From Sporosarcina luteola (GTDB taxonomy: Bacteria > Bacillota > Bacilli > Bacillales_A > Planococcaceae), in NCBI RefSeq assembly GCF_023715535.1, contig NZ_JAMBOI010000002.1:372001-436000 (forward strand): 64,000 nt of DNA, written 5' to 3'. A program made the translations under genes and the position numbers. Below the pieces are notes generated by a model, which was not told the DNA's origin, did not search any database, and saw nothing but the letters and a program-made list of their open reading frames with translations. This document shows, piece after piece, positions 31,201 to 39,794 of this stretch. How positions within the stretch are numbered: the stretch's first letter is position 1; the number at the start of each line of letters is the position of its first letter.

Positions 31201-31226
31201 AGGTATCGCTATTCATTTCATTGATT

Positions 31227-31255
31227 AGTATAGTTGCCCAATTTCACTTTGTCAA
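31227..31255 (-). promoter_or_regulatory. Sigma-A promoter of the pyr operon
   Basis: Minus-strand TTGACA (31255-31250) is a perfect -35 and TATACT (31232-31227) a near-perfect -10, with an ideal 17-base spacer. The TGA inside the -35 box is also the rluD stop codon, so the pyr promoter begins within the preceding gene. Confidence 0.88.
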
Positions 31256-32166
31256 TTATTTTTAGCACGCATTTTTTCAATCAATGCTTCGAACTCTTCT
31301 GGCAAAGGTTGGGTAAACTCCAAATATTCACCGGTTCGCGGGTGTTTGAAGCCGATCGTGCCGGCGTGCAATGCTTGTCCATTAAAGTCGATTGTCTTCT
31401 TCGGCCCATATTTCGGATCCCCTGCAAGCGGATAGCCGATATACTTCATATGCACACGTATTTGATGTGTCCTTCCGGTTTCCAGACGGCATTCCACCAA
31501 CGTAAAATCACCAAAACGTTCCAACACTTTGAAGTGGGTGATGGCGTGTTTTCCCTTATCCGTAACCGTCATACTTTGACGATCTTTCTGATCCCTTCCA
31601 ATGGGAGCGTCAATCGTTCCTTGATCATGAGGAATATGACCGTGAACGAGCGCCGTGTAAATACGAGTCACGGATTTATCGACAAGCTGATCGACGAGCG
31701 ATACATGTGCCTGATCATTTTTGGCGACCATCAGCAAACCTGAAGTGTCTTTGTCAATTCTGTGGACAATTCCGGGGCGCATGACGCCGTTTATCCCAGA
31801 AAGATCTTTAACTTGGTGCATCAAGCCATTCACTAATGTGCCCGTAGCATGCCCGGGCGCAGGGTGGACAACCATACCGCGCGGCTTATTTACAACAAGC
31901 ACATCTGCATCCTCATAGACAATTTCTAAATTGAGGTCTTCCGCAACTATATCCAGTTCTACGGGTTCAGGCTCTGTCACCTCGATGACATCCCCGATTT
32001 TCACTTTGTAGTTCTGTTTTACCGTACCATCATTTACAAGTACTGCCCCATCCTTCACCCATTGCTGGATTTGTGTGCGGGACCAATCAGGGTTAATATC
32101 CGATAGGACTTTATCGATTCTGCCACTTCCATGTTCTTCTGTTATTACAATTTCAAACGGTTCCAT
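31252..32166 (-). CDS. RluD-type 23S rRNA pseudouridine synthase (YlyB)
   Basis: RluA/RluD family pseudouridine synthase. The 304-residue chain has an N-terminal S4 RNA-binding domain (about 14-75, GRIDKVLSD to VEVTEPEP) and a catalytic domain with HRIDKDTSGLLMVAKND containing the catalytic Asp, then LETGRTHQIRVH and LHAGTIGF. It matches B. subtilis YlyB in sequence type and lspA-ylyB-pyrR position. The exact uridine targets cannot be read from sequence. Confidence 0.94.
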   Translation of the reverse strand: MEPFEIVITEEHGSGRIDKVLSDINPDWSRTQIQQWVKDGAVLVNDGTVKQNYKVKIGDVIEVTEPEPVELDIVAEDLNLEIVYEDADVLVVNKPRGMVVHPAPGHATGTLVNGLMHQVKDLSGINGVMRPGIVHRIDKDTSGLLMVAKNDQAHVSLVDQLVDKSVTRIYTALVHGHIPHDQGTIDAPIGRDQKDRQSMTVTDKGKHAITHFKVLERFGDFTLVECRLETGRTHQIRVHMKYIGYPLAGDPKYGPKKTIDFNGQALHAGTIGFKHPRTGEYLEFTQPLPEEFEALIEKMRAKNN

Positions 32167-32642
32167 TATGTCACCTTTTTCTTGTTCTTTTTTTCATCAA
32201 TTATTACGTGAAGAATAATTAGGACGACCCCTACTGTCAATGCAGCATCCGCTACGTTGAAGATCGGAAAGTCATAATTGATGACAGGGATGAGGACATC
32301 AATGAAATCAACAACTTCCTTCCGCCATAATCGATCGATGAAATTTCCAATCGCTCCGCCTAATAAAAACATCAGGCTGATACTTAGTAATTTGCTGCCT
32401 TTCGCTTCCTTGTGGAAAAAATAAATGATCCCACCTACAACTAGTATCGTGACAATATAAAATAACCACATCTGCCCTTCTAGCATTCCCCATGCGGCTC
32501 CTTTATTACGGTGTGACAGGAATGCCAAATAAGGTTCAGCTATCGGGATCCGCTCCCCGAGGTTCATGTTCTGTACGACAAGCCATTTTGTCAGTTGATC
32601 AAGCAATATTAGCAATAGTGCCAATCCATAATATAGAATCAA
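32166..32642 (-). CDS. lspA: Lipoprotein signal peptidase (signal peptidase II)
   Basis: Membrane aspartic protease that removes signal peptides from diacylated prolipoproteins. The 158-residue protein has four predicted membrane helices, the NKGAAWGML motif, and the catalytic aspartates in GNFIDRL and FNVADAALTVG. The start is a TTG at 32642 behind GGGGG about eight bases upstream. The basic C-terminus KKNKKKVT is cytosolic. The stop overlaps the rluD start. Confidence 0.96.
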   Translation of the reverse strand: MILYYGLALLLILLDQLTKWLVVQNMNLGERIPIAEPYLAFLSHRNKGAAWGMLEGQMWLFYIVTILVVGGIIYFFHKEAKGSKLLSISLMFLLGGAIGNFIDRLWRKEVVDFIDVLIPVINYDFPIFNVADAALTVGVVLIILHVIIDEKKNKKKVT

Positions 32643-32674
32643 TCCAAAAACCCCCGTCCAACAGTATCTGCTTC

Positions 32675-32683
32675 ATTTTACCA
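32675..32683 (-). promoter_or_regulatory. Putative extended -10 promoter of lspA-rluD
   Basis: Minus-strand TGGTAAAAT forms an extended -10 box 32 bases before the lspA TTG and after the ileS terminator. A weak TTCATA lies 18 bases upstream as a possible -35. Confidence 0.45.
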
Positions 32684-32733
32684 CAAAGTCATCTTATTTA
32701 TGAAATTAGCGTGTATTCAGTGGATAAGAAAAA

Positions 32734-32773
32734 GACTGCTGCAACTATGGAATAGCCACGGTTGCAAACAGCC
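32734..32773 (-). terminator. Rho-independent terminator after ileS
   Basis: Minus-strand GGCTGTTTGCAAC pairs with GTTGCAGCAGTC and is followed by TTTTTCTTATCC. It begins 13 bases after the ileS stop. Confidence 0.82.
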
Positions 32774-32786
32774 TTTACCAAAAAAT

Positions 32787-35549
32787 TCATGAATAGTATT
32801 TTTTCACGACGCCAGCACAACGCGAGCAGAGCTCTGGGTGTTCTGCGTCAGTTCCTACAGTTTCAGAAATCGTCCAGCAGCGATCGCACTTTTCCCCGTC
32901 CGCTTTTTCTACAAGGACTGTAGCAGCGTCAAGTTTAAGTGCATCTTCCCGCATTTTGCCTTCGTCGCTTTCCTCGAATTTGGAAACGATGAAGAATTGG
33001 GCAAAGTCGATATCGTTCGCTGTTAAGATGCCTGCCATCTTTTCCGGCAATGCGACCGTAATTTTCGCCTCGAGCGATTTACCTATCACTTTTGCGTTTC
33101 TAGCTTCTTCAAGCGCCTTCAATACATCATCACGTACGAGCATCAATTTGCTGAAACGTTCGCGAAGCGTGTTCGCTTTCTCTCCAAGATCTACTGCTTG
33201 CGGCATGTCTGTAAGTTGAACGCTTTCCTCTTCTACATGCTCAAGATATGCCCAAAGCTCATCCGTCGTATGAGGGATAATTGGCGTCAATAGCTTCAAC
33301 AGAGCAAGGAGTGAATCGTACATGACTGTCTGCATTGCACGACGGTGTGGATGATCAACGCCTTCGATATAGACGACGTCTTTTGCAATATCAAGATAGA
33401 ACGAGCTTAATTCACCTGTACAGAAATTATTCACTGCGTGATATACGCCTGCAAACTCGTATTTCTCATAAGCGTCAAGAACGTCTTTGATCAGATCCTG
33501 AAGCTTCGCATAAACGTATTGGTCGATTGGACGCATATCTTCAAACGCTACACGGTCAGCTGTCGGATTGAAATCTGCCACGTTCCCGTGTAGAAAGCGG
33601 AGCGTATTACGGATCTTACGGTATACTTCTGACACTTGTTTGAAATTCGAATCGGATACACGTACATCAGCAGTATAATCGACGGAAGAAACCCATAGAC
33701 GAAGGATATCGGCACCAAGTTGATTCATCACTTTTGAAGGTACTATGACGTTGCCAAGCGATTTACTCATCTTGCGACCTTCGCCGTCCAATGTGAACCC
33801 GTGGCTCAATAACCCTTTGTACGGAGCGATTCCATTAATGGCTACACTTGTCGTCAACGAGGAGTTGAACCAACCGCGATATTGATCGGAACCTTCCAAA
33901 TACAAGTCTGCAGGATAGACGAGGTCGTCCCTTTCCACTAGCACGCCTTGATGTGTAGAACCTGAATCGAACCAGACGTCCATAATATCCGTCTCTTTTG
34001 AGAATTGACCGTTCGGGCTGCCTTCATGCTCGAAGCCTTCCGGAAGCAGGTCTTTCGCTTCCCTTTCAAACCAGATATTTGAACCGTGTTCTCTGAATAG
34101 CTTTGCAACATGCGCAATCGTCTCATCGGTAAGGATAGCTTCTCCGTTTTCCGCGTAGAATACAGGAATCGGAACTCCCCAAACACGTTGGCGTGAAATA
34201 CACCAGTCACCACGGTCGCGCACCATATTGTACAATCGTGTTTCTCCCCATGAAGGAGTGAACTTCGTATTTCGGATTGCTTCAAGCAATTCACTACGGA
34301 ATGATTCGATGGACGCAAACCACTGAGCGGTTGCACGGAAAATGACCGGTTTCTTCGTACGCCAATCATGCGGATAGGAGTGAGTGATGAATGAAAGCTT
34401 CAGTAGAGCTCCTTCTTCATCCAATCTTTTCGTGACTTCTTTATTTGCATCTTCGTAGAATAATCCTTCAAAGCCTGGAGCCTCATCTGTCATGACGCCT
34501 CGGTCATTGATTGGAGACAAAGCTTCAATTCCATATTGCTTTGAAACGTAAAAGTCGTCTTCCCCATGACCAGGAGCTGTATGGACACAGCCAGTACCTG
34601 CTTCGGCAGTTACATGCTCCCCTAGCATGACAAGAGAATCACGATCGTATAATGGGTGCTGCGCAACTACCCGATCCAGATCCGAACCTTTTAACTCAGT
34701 AACAACTTCATATGATTCCCAACCGATCTCTTTCGCAACAAACTCGACGAGATCTTTCGCCAAGAGGAACTTATTTCCACCCACATTGACGATAGCGTAA
34801 GTGAATTCAGGGTGAACCGAAATTCCGAGGTTTGCAGGAATTGTCCAAGGAGTAGTCGTCCAGATGACGATACGGACATCCTCATCGACAACACCGAGAC
34901 CGTCCTTGATCGGAAACGCCACGTAGATGGAAGGCGATTTTTTATCCTTATATTCAATTTCAGCCTCGGCAAGCGCCGACTCACTTGAAGGCGACCAGTA
35001 GACAGGCTTAAGGCCTTTGTAAATATAACCTTTTTTAGCCATCTCGCCGAACACTTGAATTTGTCTAGCTTCAAATTCAGGCTTCAATGTGATGTATGGA
35101 TTATCCCAATTGCCGCGTACACCAATCCGTTTGAATTGTGAACGCTGGCTATCGATTTGGCTGTATGCATACTCCTCACACATTTTCCGGAATTCAGCAA
35201 CAGAGTGCTCTTTGCGGTTGACACCTTTATTGACGAGAGCCTGCTCGATCGGAAGACCGTGCGTATCCCAACCTGGTACATAAGGTGCATGGAAGCCTGT
35301 CATCGATTTATGGCGAACGATCATGTCTTTGAGGACCTTGTTGAGTGCGTGGCCCATGTGCAGGTCGCCGTTTGCGTATGGCGGTCCGTCGTGAAGAACG
35401 AAGAAAGGCCGTCCTTCTGTACGCTTTTGCACTTTTTCATAAATGTTCATGTCTTCCCATTTTGATTGCATATCAGGTTCTTTGTTCGGCAAGTTGCCGC
35501 GCATTGGAAATTCTGTTTTCGGCATGAGCAATGTGTCTTTGTAATCCAT
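32787..35549 (-). CDS. ileS: Isoleucyl-tRNA synthetase
   Basis: Class I synthetase charging tRNA-Ile. The 920-residue length and the C-terminal zinc site (CDRCW and CSRC) indicate the usual bacterial housekeeping type rather than the mupirocin-resistant IleS2. Signature motifs are [13 protein letters not shown] (HIGH equivalent), the CP1 editing domain with [12 protein letters not shown] and [11 protein letters not shown], and KMSKS in [10 protein letters not shown]. It starts 21 bases past the T-box terminator, which should control it by isoleucine supply. Confidence 0.98.
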   Translation of the reverse strand: MDYKDTLLMPKTEFPMRGNLPNKEPDMQSKWEDMNIYEKVQKRTEGRPFFVLHDGPPYANGDLHMGHALNKVLKDMIVRHKSMTGFHAPYVPGWDTHGLPIEQALVNKGVNRKEHSVAEFRKMCEEYAYSQIDSQRSQFKRIGVRGNWDNPYITLKPEFEARQIQVFGEMAKKGYIYKGLKPVYWSPSSESALAEAEIEYKDKKSPSIYVAFPIKDGLGVVDEDVRIVIWTTTPWTIPANLGISVHPEFTYAIVNVGGNKFLLAKDLVEFVAKEIGWESYEVVTELKGSDLDRVVAQHPLYDRDSLVMLGEHVTAEAGTGCVHTAPGHGEDDFYVSKQYGIEALSPINDRGVMTDEAPGFEGLFYEDANKEVTKRLDEEGALLKLSFITHSYPHDWRTKKPVIFRATAQWFASIESFRSELLEAIRNTKFTPSWGETRLYNMVRDRGDWCISRQRVWGVPIPVFYAENGEAILTDETIAHVAKLFREHGSNIWFEREAKDLLPEGFEHEGSPNGQFSKETDIMDVWFDSGSTHQGVLVERDDLVYPADLYLEGSDQYRGWFNSSLTTSVAINGIAPYKGLLSHGFTLDGEGRKMSKSLGNVIVPSKVMNQLGADILRLWVSSVDYTADVRVSDSNFKQVSEVYRKIRNTLRFLHGNVADFNPTADRVAFEDMRPIDQYVYAKLQDLIKDVLDAYEKYEFAGVYHAVNNFCTGELSSFYLDIAKDVVYIEGVDHPHRRAMQTVMYDSLLALLKLLTPIIPHTTDELWAYLEHVEEESVQLTDMPQAVDLGEKANTLRERFSKLMLVRDDVLKALEEARNAKVIGKSLEAKITVALPEKMAGILTANDIDFAQFFIVSKFEESDEGKMREDALKLDAATVLVEKADGEKCDRCWTISETVGTDAEHPELCSRCAGVVKKYYS

Positions 35550-35570
35550 ATTATTTCCTCCTTTAAATAT

Positions 35571-35806
35571 AAAAAACCCCGTCCCTAATAAAGGGACGAG
35601 GGATTATTCTCGCGTTACCACCCTAGTTGCAGCACGAATATACCATACTGCCTCTCAGAACACCATAACGGGGTGCATCCGGGATCGATTTTCGTCAATC
35701 CGGCTCTGGAGTGATTTTCGTTCCCGTTTCAGGCCAGGCTCCCACCGCCCCTGGCTCGCTATTCTTGAATATCGGAAAGTACTCTCTCTTTCAACGCCTG
35801 TTCCTG
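35571..35806 (-). ncRNA. T-box leader of ileS (isoleucine)
   Basis: The leader carries the 14-base T-box core in AACTAGGGTGGTAACGCG (35628-35611), followed by a terminator TCCCTCGTCCC / GGGACGGGG plus TTTTTT (about 35603-35571). In stem I, GAAAATCACTCC offers ATC at 35715-35713 as the isoleucine specifier codon. Uncharged tRNA-Ile pairing with this specifier and the T-box bulge should favour antitermination. The specifier position is inferred from order and the codon, not from a folded structure. Confidence 0.93.
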
Positions 35807-35820
35807 CTTATAATGTCATT

Positions 35821-35850
35821 ATTATATGTGTGAAGGGAATAGAATGTCAA
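35821..35850 (-). promoter_or_regulatory. Sigma-A promoter of the ileS leader
   Basis: Minus-strand TTGACA (35850-35845) and TATAAT (35826-35821) are both perfect consensus boxes with an 18-base spacer. The -35 lies 10 bases past the divIVA stop, and no terminator is seen between divIVA and this promoter. Confidence 0.9.
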
Positions 35851-35859
35851 GCTTCCGTG

Positions 35860-36366
35860 TCATTCCACATCCGCAGCGGATTCCAAGTGTTCTGTGTCCG
35901 GCTCGTATTCAAGTAGTTTTTCCCAGTCATCTGTCTTGATCATATCGAGTTGCGCTTCAATCAACATACGGAAACGGTTTCTGAACACTTTCGATTGTTT
36001 TTTCAGGTCCTCAATTTCCATTGCGATTTTCCGGGCTCGCGACAATGCTTCATTCACGATACGGTCAGCATTCTTCTCCGCCTCTTTAACAATCAATTTC
36101 GATTCCTGTTTAGAGTTCCGTCGAACATCTTCGGCTGCTTCCTGGGCGATTAATATCGATTTCTGCAAAGTCTCTTCGATTGAGTTGAAATGGGATATTT
36201 TATCTTTCGTATCATTCAAGCTGTTTTTTAACATTTTATTCTCTTCCAGCACATTTTCATAATCCTTCATGATCTGTTCAAGAAATTCGTTCACTTCATC
36301 TTCATCGTATCCGCGGAAGCCGCGGCTGAATTCTTTATTATGTATATCAAGTGGTGACAATGCCAT
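35860..36366 (-). CDS. divIVA: Cell-division and polarity protein DivIVA
   Basis: Coiled-coil protein that binds negatively curved membrane at poles and division sites and places MinJ-MinCD and, in sporulation, chromosome anchors. The 168-residue product begins LSPLDIHNKEFSRGFRGYDE, the conserved membrane-binding N-terminus including the FxRGFRGYD block, then long coiled-coil segments (about 30-135). It closes the dcw-linked run before ileS, as in other Bacillota. Confidence 0.97.
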   Translation of the reverse strand: MALSPLDIHNKEFSRGFRGYDEDEVNEFLEQIMKDYENVLEENKMLKNSLNDTKDKISHFNSIEETLQKSILIAQEAAEDVRRNSKQESKLIVKEAEKNADRIVNEALSRARKIAMEIEDLKKQSKVFRNRFRMLIEAQLDMIKTDDWEKLLEYEPDTEHLESAADVE

Positions 36367-36404
36367 CTGTTGTTCCTCCCTTTCAAGTAAATCTTCTATT
36401 CCCT

Positions 36405-36410
36405 ATTATA
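36405..36410 (-). promoter_or_regulatory. Putative -10 box of divIVA
   Basis: Minus-strand TATAAT preceded by ATG lies 39 bases before the divIVA ATG. The -35 region (GTGTTT at 17 bases) is poor. A weak inverted repeat (ACCGGT / ACTGGT) with a short T run just upstream may end ylmH transcripts. Confidence 0.4.
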
Positions 36411-36460
36411 CATGCCCTCAGCAGATAAAACACCAGTTTTTCCACCGGTTGTCTGAAAAA

Positions 36461-37237
36461 TCATTCTAACCTACCAATCAACAACCGTATTTTGTCTTTT
36501 CGCGTCCGTCCTTCTATCGACATGATTTTAAAACGGCCTGATCCCCTGATTGAAAGGATGTCTGATTCATTCACTTCGAAAGCTTGCTGATCGCGGACGA
36601 CATGATTCACTTTCACTTTATCATTCTGGATGAGCGAGACCGCTTTTTGACGCGGACAATTCACTAATGAAGCGACAATCGAGTCAAGGCGCAGTGAGCT
36701 GATCGTGTGGAGCTCTTCTTTCCATGATTCTGCCAGTACAATTAGTTCATCGGAAGAACCAAGCTCTTCCACTCGCACCTTGGATTTGCCGATTGACGTC
36801 AAATTGGCGATTAGATAATCCTTCATTTCCTCTGCGACGGCGAATTGGGCGACATCTCCCTCTAAACGGATATCTCCGAACTTTGAACGGTCGATGCCCA
36901 GAGCCATAATGGAACCTAATATATCTTTGTGCTCAAGCGTCATGAATTTCGCTGGATACCTTACCGTAAAAATAGACACCTGGAAATCATCGTCTTCCGG
37001 TTCGTAATAATCCGGGTAAATCAATGCCCGTTGTCTTTCCGGCTCTGGGAATGCGCCATGGACCCCAAATTGCAGACCAGTGTTTCTGACGATGGCGTTC
37101 AAAATGAAGATTTGCCTCGGATCGAGAAAGCCTGTGAGCTTCGGAGAGTATGTATCCTCTACTTCCCTCGTCCACCCGACTACCGTTTCAATGAACGGCT
37201 GCTCTTCTTTTCTGAAATGTTGTATGATCGAATCCAT
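36461..37237 (-). CDS. ylmH: S4-domain RNA-binding protein YlmH
   Basis: YlmH is associated with large ribosomal subunits and has been implicated in rescue of obstructed 50S particles, related in role to RqcH, whose gene is also in this window. The 258-residue protein has an N-terminal region (FLDPRQIFILNAIVR, YPDYYEPEDDDF) and a C-terminal S4 domain (about 180-245, LDSIVASLVNCPRQKAVSLI). It sits between ylmG and divIVA as in B. subtilis. Confidence 0.93.
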   Translation of the reverse strand: MDSIIQHFRKEEQPFIETVVGWTREVEDTYSPKLTGFLDPRQIFILNAIVRNTGLQFGVHGAFPEPERQRALIYPDYYEPEDDDFQVSIFTVRYPAKFMTLEHKDILGSIMALGIDRSKFGDIRLEGDVAQFAVAEEMKDYLIANLTSIGKSKVRVEELGSSDELIVLAESWKEELHTISSLRLDSIVASLVNCPRQKAVSLIQNDKVKVNHVVRDQQAFEVNESDILSIRGSGRFKIMSIEGRTRKDKIRLLIGRLE

Positions 37238-37274
37238 GTTGAACGTCTCCTTAGCGAACCTTATAGAAAAAACC

Positions 37275-37571
37275 TCACATGAGTGAGGCTATGATCAAGC
37301 GATATACTTCTCGTATCCCGCTCGAAATCAAGTAATTCAAAACGAATATTGCGACGATCGGTGAAATATCGATCATTCCTAGCGGCGGGATGAACTTGCG
37401 GAAAAAACCTAAATAAGGTTCAGTGATCTTCCCCAAGAAAATGCCGAATTTCGTCTCACGTGATGCAGGCACCCATGACATCAATATATAAATGATGAGG
37501 AGTATCGAGTATATATCTATTGCCCGTATTATAATCGAAAAAAGTAAGTTAATTATGTCTATTAGTCCCAT
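37275..37571 (-). CDS. ylmG: YggT family membrane protein YlmG
   Basis: Small membrane protein of 98 residues with two hydrophobic segments (about 5-30 and 68-90) around the conserved SWVPASRETKFGIFLGKITEPYLGFF-type loop (key WVP, TEPYL and FRKFIPP). YggT/YlmG proteins are linked to division and nucleoid or thylakoid organisation in other organisms; the molecular function is not known. It follows sepF by 19 bases. Confidence 0.92.
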   Translation of the reverse strand: MGLIDIINLLFSIIIRAIDIYSILLIIYILMSWVPASRETKFGIFLGKITEPYLGFFRKFIPPLGMIDISPIVAIFVLNYLISSGIREVYRLIIASLM

Positions 37572-37590
37572 CTGTACACCTCATCCAATC

Positions 37591-38043
37591 CTATCTTTCA
37601 AAAAAATCCGAAATGGTACCAGCCACTTCTACGTTCTCTGGCACGCATAAAAAAATGTCAGTGCCGATCCGTTGAATATCTCCGCCAAGTGCGTAGACGG
37701 TTCCGCTCAGAAAATCGACGATGCGGATCCCTTGATCACGCTCAATTCTCTGCAAGTTGACGACAACGGCTCTTTTATTCTTTAAATGCTCTGAAATGTC
37801 TTGTGCTTCTGCGTAGACACGAGGTTCAAAAAGAATAACTTTCGAAGATTTCTGGATGCTCTGCAAGCTGACGACCGTTCCTGGTTGCTGTGGTGTTTCC
37901 GCAACTTGCGGCTTCCGCGCAACCGCCCTTCTCGGCTGTTGCTCTTGTACGGGCTGTTGTTGCTGCCGGACAGGCTGCTCTTGCTGGAATTCCTCTTCTT
38001 CATCAAGATAGAACCATTTCTCAAATCGTCTTTTTATGCTCAT
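37591..38043 (-). CDS. sepF: Cell-division protein SepF
   Basis: FtsZ-binding protein that bundles filaments and links them to membrane through its N-terminal helix. The 150-residue protein has the amphipathic start [18 protein letters not shown], a glutamine-rich linker (about 19-45) and the SepF core domain (about 60-150) with [19 protein letters not shown] and [11 protein letters not shown]. The ATG overlaps the ylmE stop. Confidence 0.96.
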   Translation of the reverse strand: MSIKRRFEKWFYLDEEEEFQQEQPVRQQQQPVQEQQPRRAVARKPQVAETPQQPGTVVSLQSIQKSSKVILFEPRVYAEAQDISEHLKNKRAVVVNLQRIERDQGIRIVDFLSGTVYALGGDIQRIGTDIFLCVPENVEVAGTISDFFER

Positions 38044-38744
38044 TCGTCTCCCTCGCTCTCCGTTCCGACTAATGCGGTTCCGATTCTAACGTGAGTTGCA
38101 CCTTCTTCAATAGCAACGGCATAATCATTTGACATTCCCATGGATAATAGTGTGCATGGTGCATGATCCAGTTCTTTCACGGCAATTTGGTCACGAAGGT
38201 CTCGCAACGAACGGAAAGTTGTTCGAATCCATTCTTCATCCTCCGTGAATGGAGCCATCGTCATCAAGCCTACAACACGGATCTTATCATATACGGCCAA
38301 TTGAAGGACGAATTCCTCCAAGTCGTCAGGTTGCAGCCCTGACTTGGACTCTTCCCCGGATACATTCACTTGTACGAAGCAGTCGACCGTAGCTGATGCA
38401 CGTTTTTGAATCTCTTTTGCAATGCTAAGCCGATCCAGTGAATGAAGAAAATCGACTTGGTCGATAATATCCTTCACTTTCCTGCTTTGCACATTACCGA
38501 TGAAGTGCCAGTCGAGCTTCTCGGATTGTAAGCTTTCCTGCTTTGCAAGAAGTCCTTCCGGCCGATTTTCGCCAAGCTCCGTAATACCGAGTTCGATGAC
38601 TTCGCGTGCCCTCGTTGCAGATACTTGCTTTGTTACCGCCACAACTGTTATGTCTTGACGTTTCCTTCCTGAGCGGTCACATGCTGCTTGAATTTCTTGT
38701 TCTATTTTTTTCATACGCTGTTCAAGTGTGTCCAATAAAATCAC
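38040..38744 (-). CDS. ylmE: PLP homeostasis protein YlmE (YggS family)
   Basis: Pyridoxal-phosphate-binding protein of the YggS/PROSC family, involved in PLP balance rather than catalysis. The 234-residue barrel has [19 protein letters not shown] with the PLP lysine, [26 protein letters not shown] and LSMGMSNDY. The start is a GTG at 38744 with a weak ribosome site. In B. subtilis ylmD (pgeF) lies just upstream; here ylmC does. Confidence 0.94.
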   Translation of the reverse strand: MILLDTLEQRMKKIEQEIQAACDRSGRKRQDITVVAVTKQVSATRAREVIELGITELGENRPEGLLAKQESLQSEKLDWHFIGNVQSRKVKDIIDQVDFLHSLDRLSIAKEIQKRASATVDCFVQVNVSGEESKSGLQPDDLEEFVLQLAVYDKIRVVGLMTMAPFTEDEEWIRTTFRSLRDLRDQIAVKELDHAPCTLLSMGMSNDYAVAIEEGATHVRIGTALVGTESEGDE

Positions 38745-38806
38745 TGTCTTTCTGCTTACTTTGCTTTATTGTATCAATTGACTGGACACATATCAATGAT
38801 AAGTCT

Positions 38807-39049
38807 TCATTTATCAGTCTTTTTGCCCACTAATACAATATCTTTTCCAATTGTAAGGACGTCGTCATACTTAATTTGTTTCAAATCCTTCATTTTCGAT
38901 TCTAAGAATAGGGATCTTTCTGCTCCACCAATTTGCAGCACGTCAATTTTACCGTTTTTCATATCAATTGTCGCGTCCTGCACAAATCCTAGGAACGAGC
39001 CCTTTTTCACTTCAATCACTTCTTTTTTCTGCAGTTCCGAAAAACGCAT
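38807..39049 (-). CDS. ylmC: PRC-barrel protein YlmC/YmxH family
   Basis: An 80-residue PRC-barrel protein (MRFSELQKKEVIEVKKGSFL, GFVQDATIDM, DVLTIGKDIVLVG). The family is linked to sporulating Bacillota, and its molecular function is not established. The ATG at 39049 is chosen because GGGAGG lies seven bases upstream; an ATG two codons earlier is too close to the site, and the long frame to 39316 is composed of repeat sequence. It follows the intergenic repeat region and leads the ylmE-sepF-ylmG-ylmH-divIVA run. Confidence 0.88.
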   Translation of the reverse strand: MRFSELQKKEVIEVKKGSFLGFVQDATIDMKNGKIDVLQIGGAERSLFLESKMKDLKQIKYDDVLTIGKDIVLVGKKTDK

Positions 39050-39122
39050 AGCCATTCCTCCCTTTTTACAGCCTATGCGCAACCACCAAAAAAAACGCAC
39101 TACTATTGTTGCTTTCCGTTCC

Positions 39123-39292
39123 GGCGCTCGCTTTCCGCGGGCATGGCTTGAGCCAATCGAACAGCGAAGGGTTCGATTTGCCGTATTTCTGCGTTTTTTG
39201 CAGAAATTGAGGCATCCTCGCCCTGCTCCCAACGCTTCGCTTTTGGTCGCAAAAGCCGTTCTACGTAACGGCTTTCGCAGGAGTCGAGCGCC
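39123..39292. repeat. Dispersed intergenic palindromic repeat, copy A
   Basis: A roughly 170-base element bounded by inverted GGCGCTCG and CGAGCGCC ends. It contains CGCTTTCCGCGGGCATGGCTT near one end and CGCAGGAGTCG near the other, the typical arms of a dispersed repeat seen in Bacillaceae and Planococcaceae intergenic regions. It shares the block AACGCTTCGCTTTTGGTCGC plus AAAAGCCGTTCT with copy B. Confidence 0.75.
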
Positions 39293-39584
39293 TGCACTAC
39301 AAGCAACAAATACCACTAATTCATAAAAACCGTCCTATAGTGGAGTTATATTATTATAGAGCTTTGTTAATTCATAATAATACAGTACGCTTTATTGAAT
39401 AAATGCGACTCAGGGGATTATTCGACAGCGACATTACCTGGTACTGCCATAACTTAACCCGTACAGGTTATCATTAGGGAATCATTATTCATTAAAAATC
39501 ATTTTAAAAATTAATCGATGATCATTTATTTCAAGTAGGTTTGTTGATTGGATCGTAAGGCGAAGAAGTGCAGAGATATGCTCT

Positions 39585-39725
39585 CAACGCTTCGCTTTTG
39601 TTCGCAAAAGCCGTTCTTCGTTACGGCTTTTCCTGCGGGATCAGCGCGAGCTGAAGACCCCGCAACGGAGCGAAGCGAAGTGAGGAGACTAAAGCCGCCC
39701 CTAGGAAAGCGTCCGCCTGGAGCGA
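39585..39725. repeat. Dispersed intergenic palindromic repeat, copy B
   Basis: Same family as copy A, opposite in orientation to copy C. It includes AACGCTTCGCTTTTGTTCGC, AAAAGCCGTTCTTCG, a CTGCGGG arm and the terminal GAAAGCGTCCGCCTGGAGCG, whose reverse complement (CGCTCCAGGCGGACGCTTTC) recurs in copy C near 63790. The element is inserted directly beside the sigG terminator. Confidence 0.75.
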
Positions 39726-39726
39726 A

Positions 39727-39794
39727 AATCAATAGTAAAGGGACCACCAGAGTCAGTTTTCACTGAATTCTAGACAGTCCCTTTGTTATTGATT
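39727..39794 (-). terminator. Long-stem terminator after sigG
   Basis: AATCAATA plus AAAGGGAC pairs with GTCCCTTT plus TATTGATT, giving a stem of about 18 bp around a 32-base interior that can itself fold (CAGTTTTCACTG). On the minus strand it is followed by only a short T run (GATTTTCG). It overlaps the sigG stop codon. Confidence 0.6.

Larger units (their letters stand above)
39050..39792. other. Gene-free region between sigG and ylmC
   Basis: About 740 bases without a convincing gene. It holds, from sigG onward, the sigG terminator hairpin (39727-39794), repeat copy B (39585-39725), an AT-rich unexplained segment (39320-39540), repeat copy A (39123-39292), and the ylmC ribosome site. The AT-rich part includes an imperfect inverted repeat ACCTGGTAC / GTACAGGT near 39436-39468 of unknown meaning. 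A ylmC promoter should be here, but none was clear. Confidence 0.7.

Noticed and set aside
39050..39316. 89-codon N-terminal extension of YlmC
   Set aside because: Translation of repeat copy A; the ATG at 39049 has a well-placed GGGAGG.
38769..39326. 185-codon plus-strand frame opposite ylmC and repeat copy A
   Set aside because: Opposite ylmC and made partly of repeat sequence; no ribosome site.
39403..39477. 24-codon plus-strand frame in the AT-rich gap
   Set aside because: No ribosome site and no similarity recognised; too short to support.
39526..39766. Two 72-73 codon frames on both strands of repeat copy B
   Set aside because: Both are translations of a GC-rich palindromic repeat.
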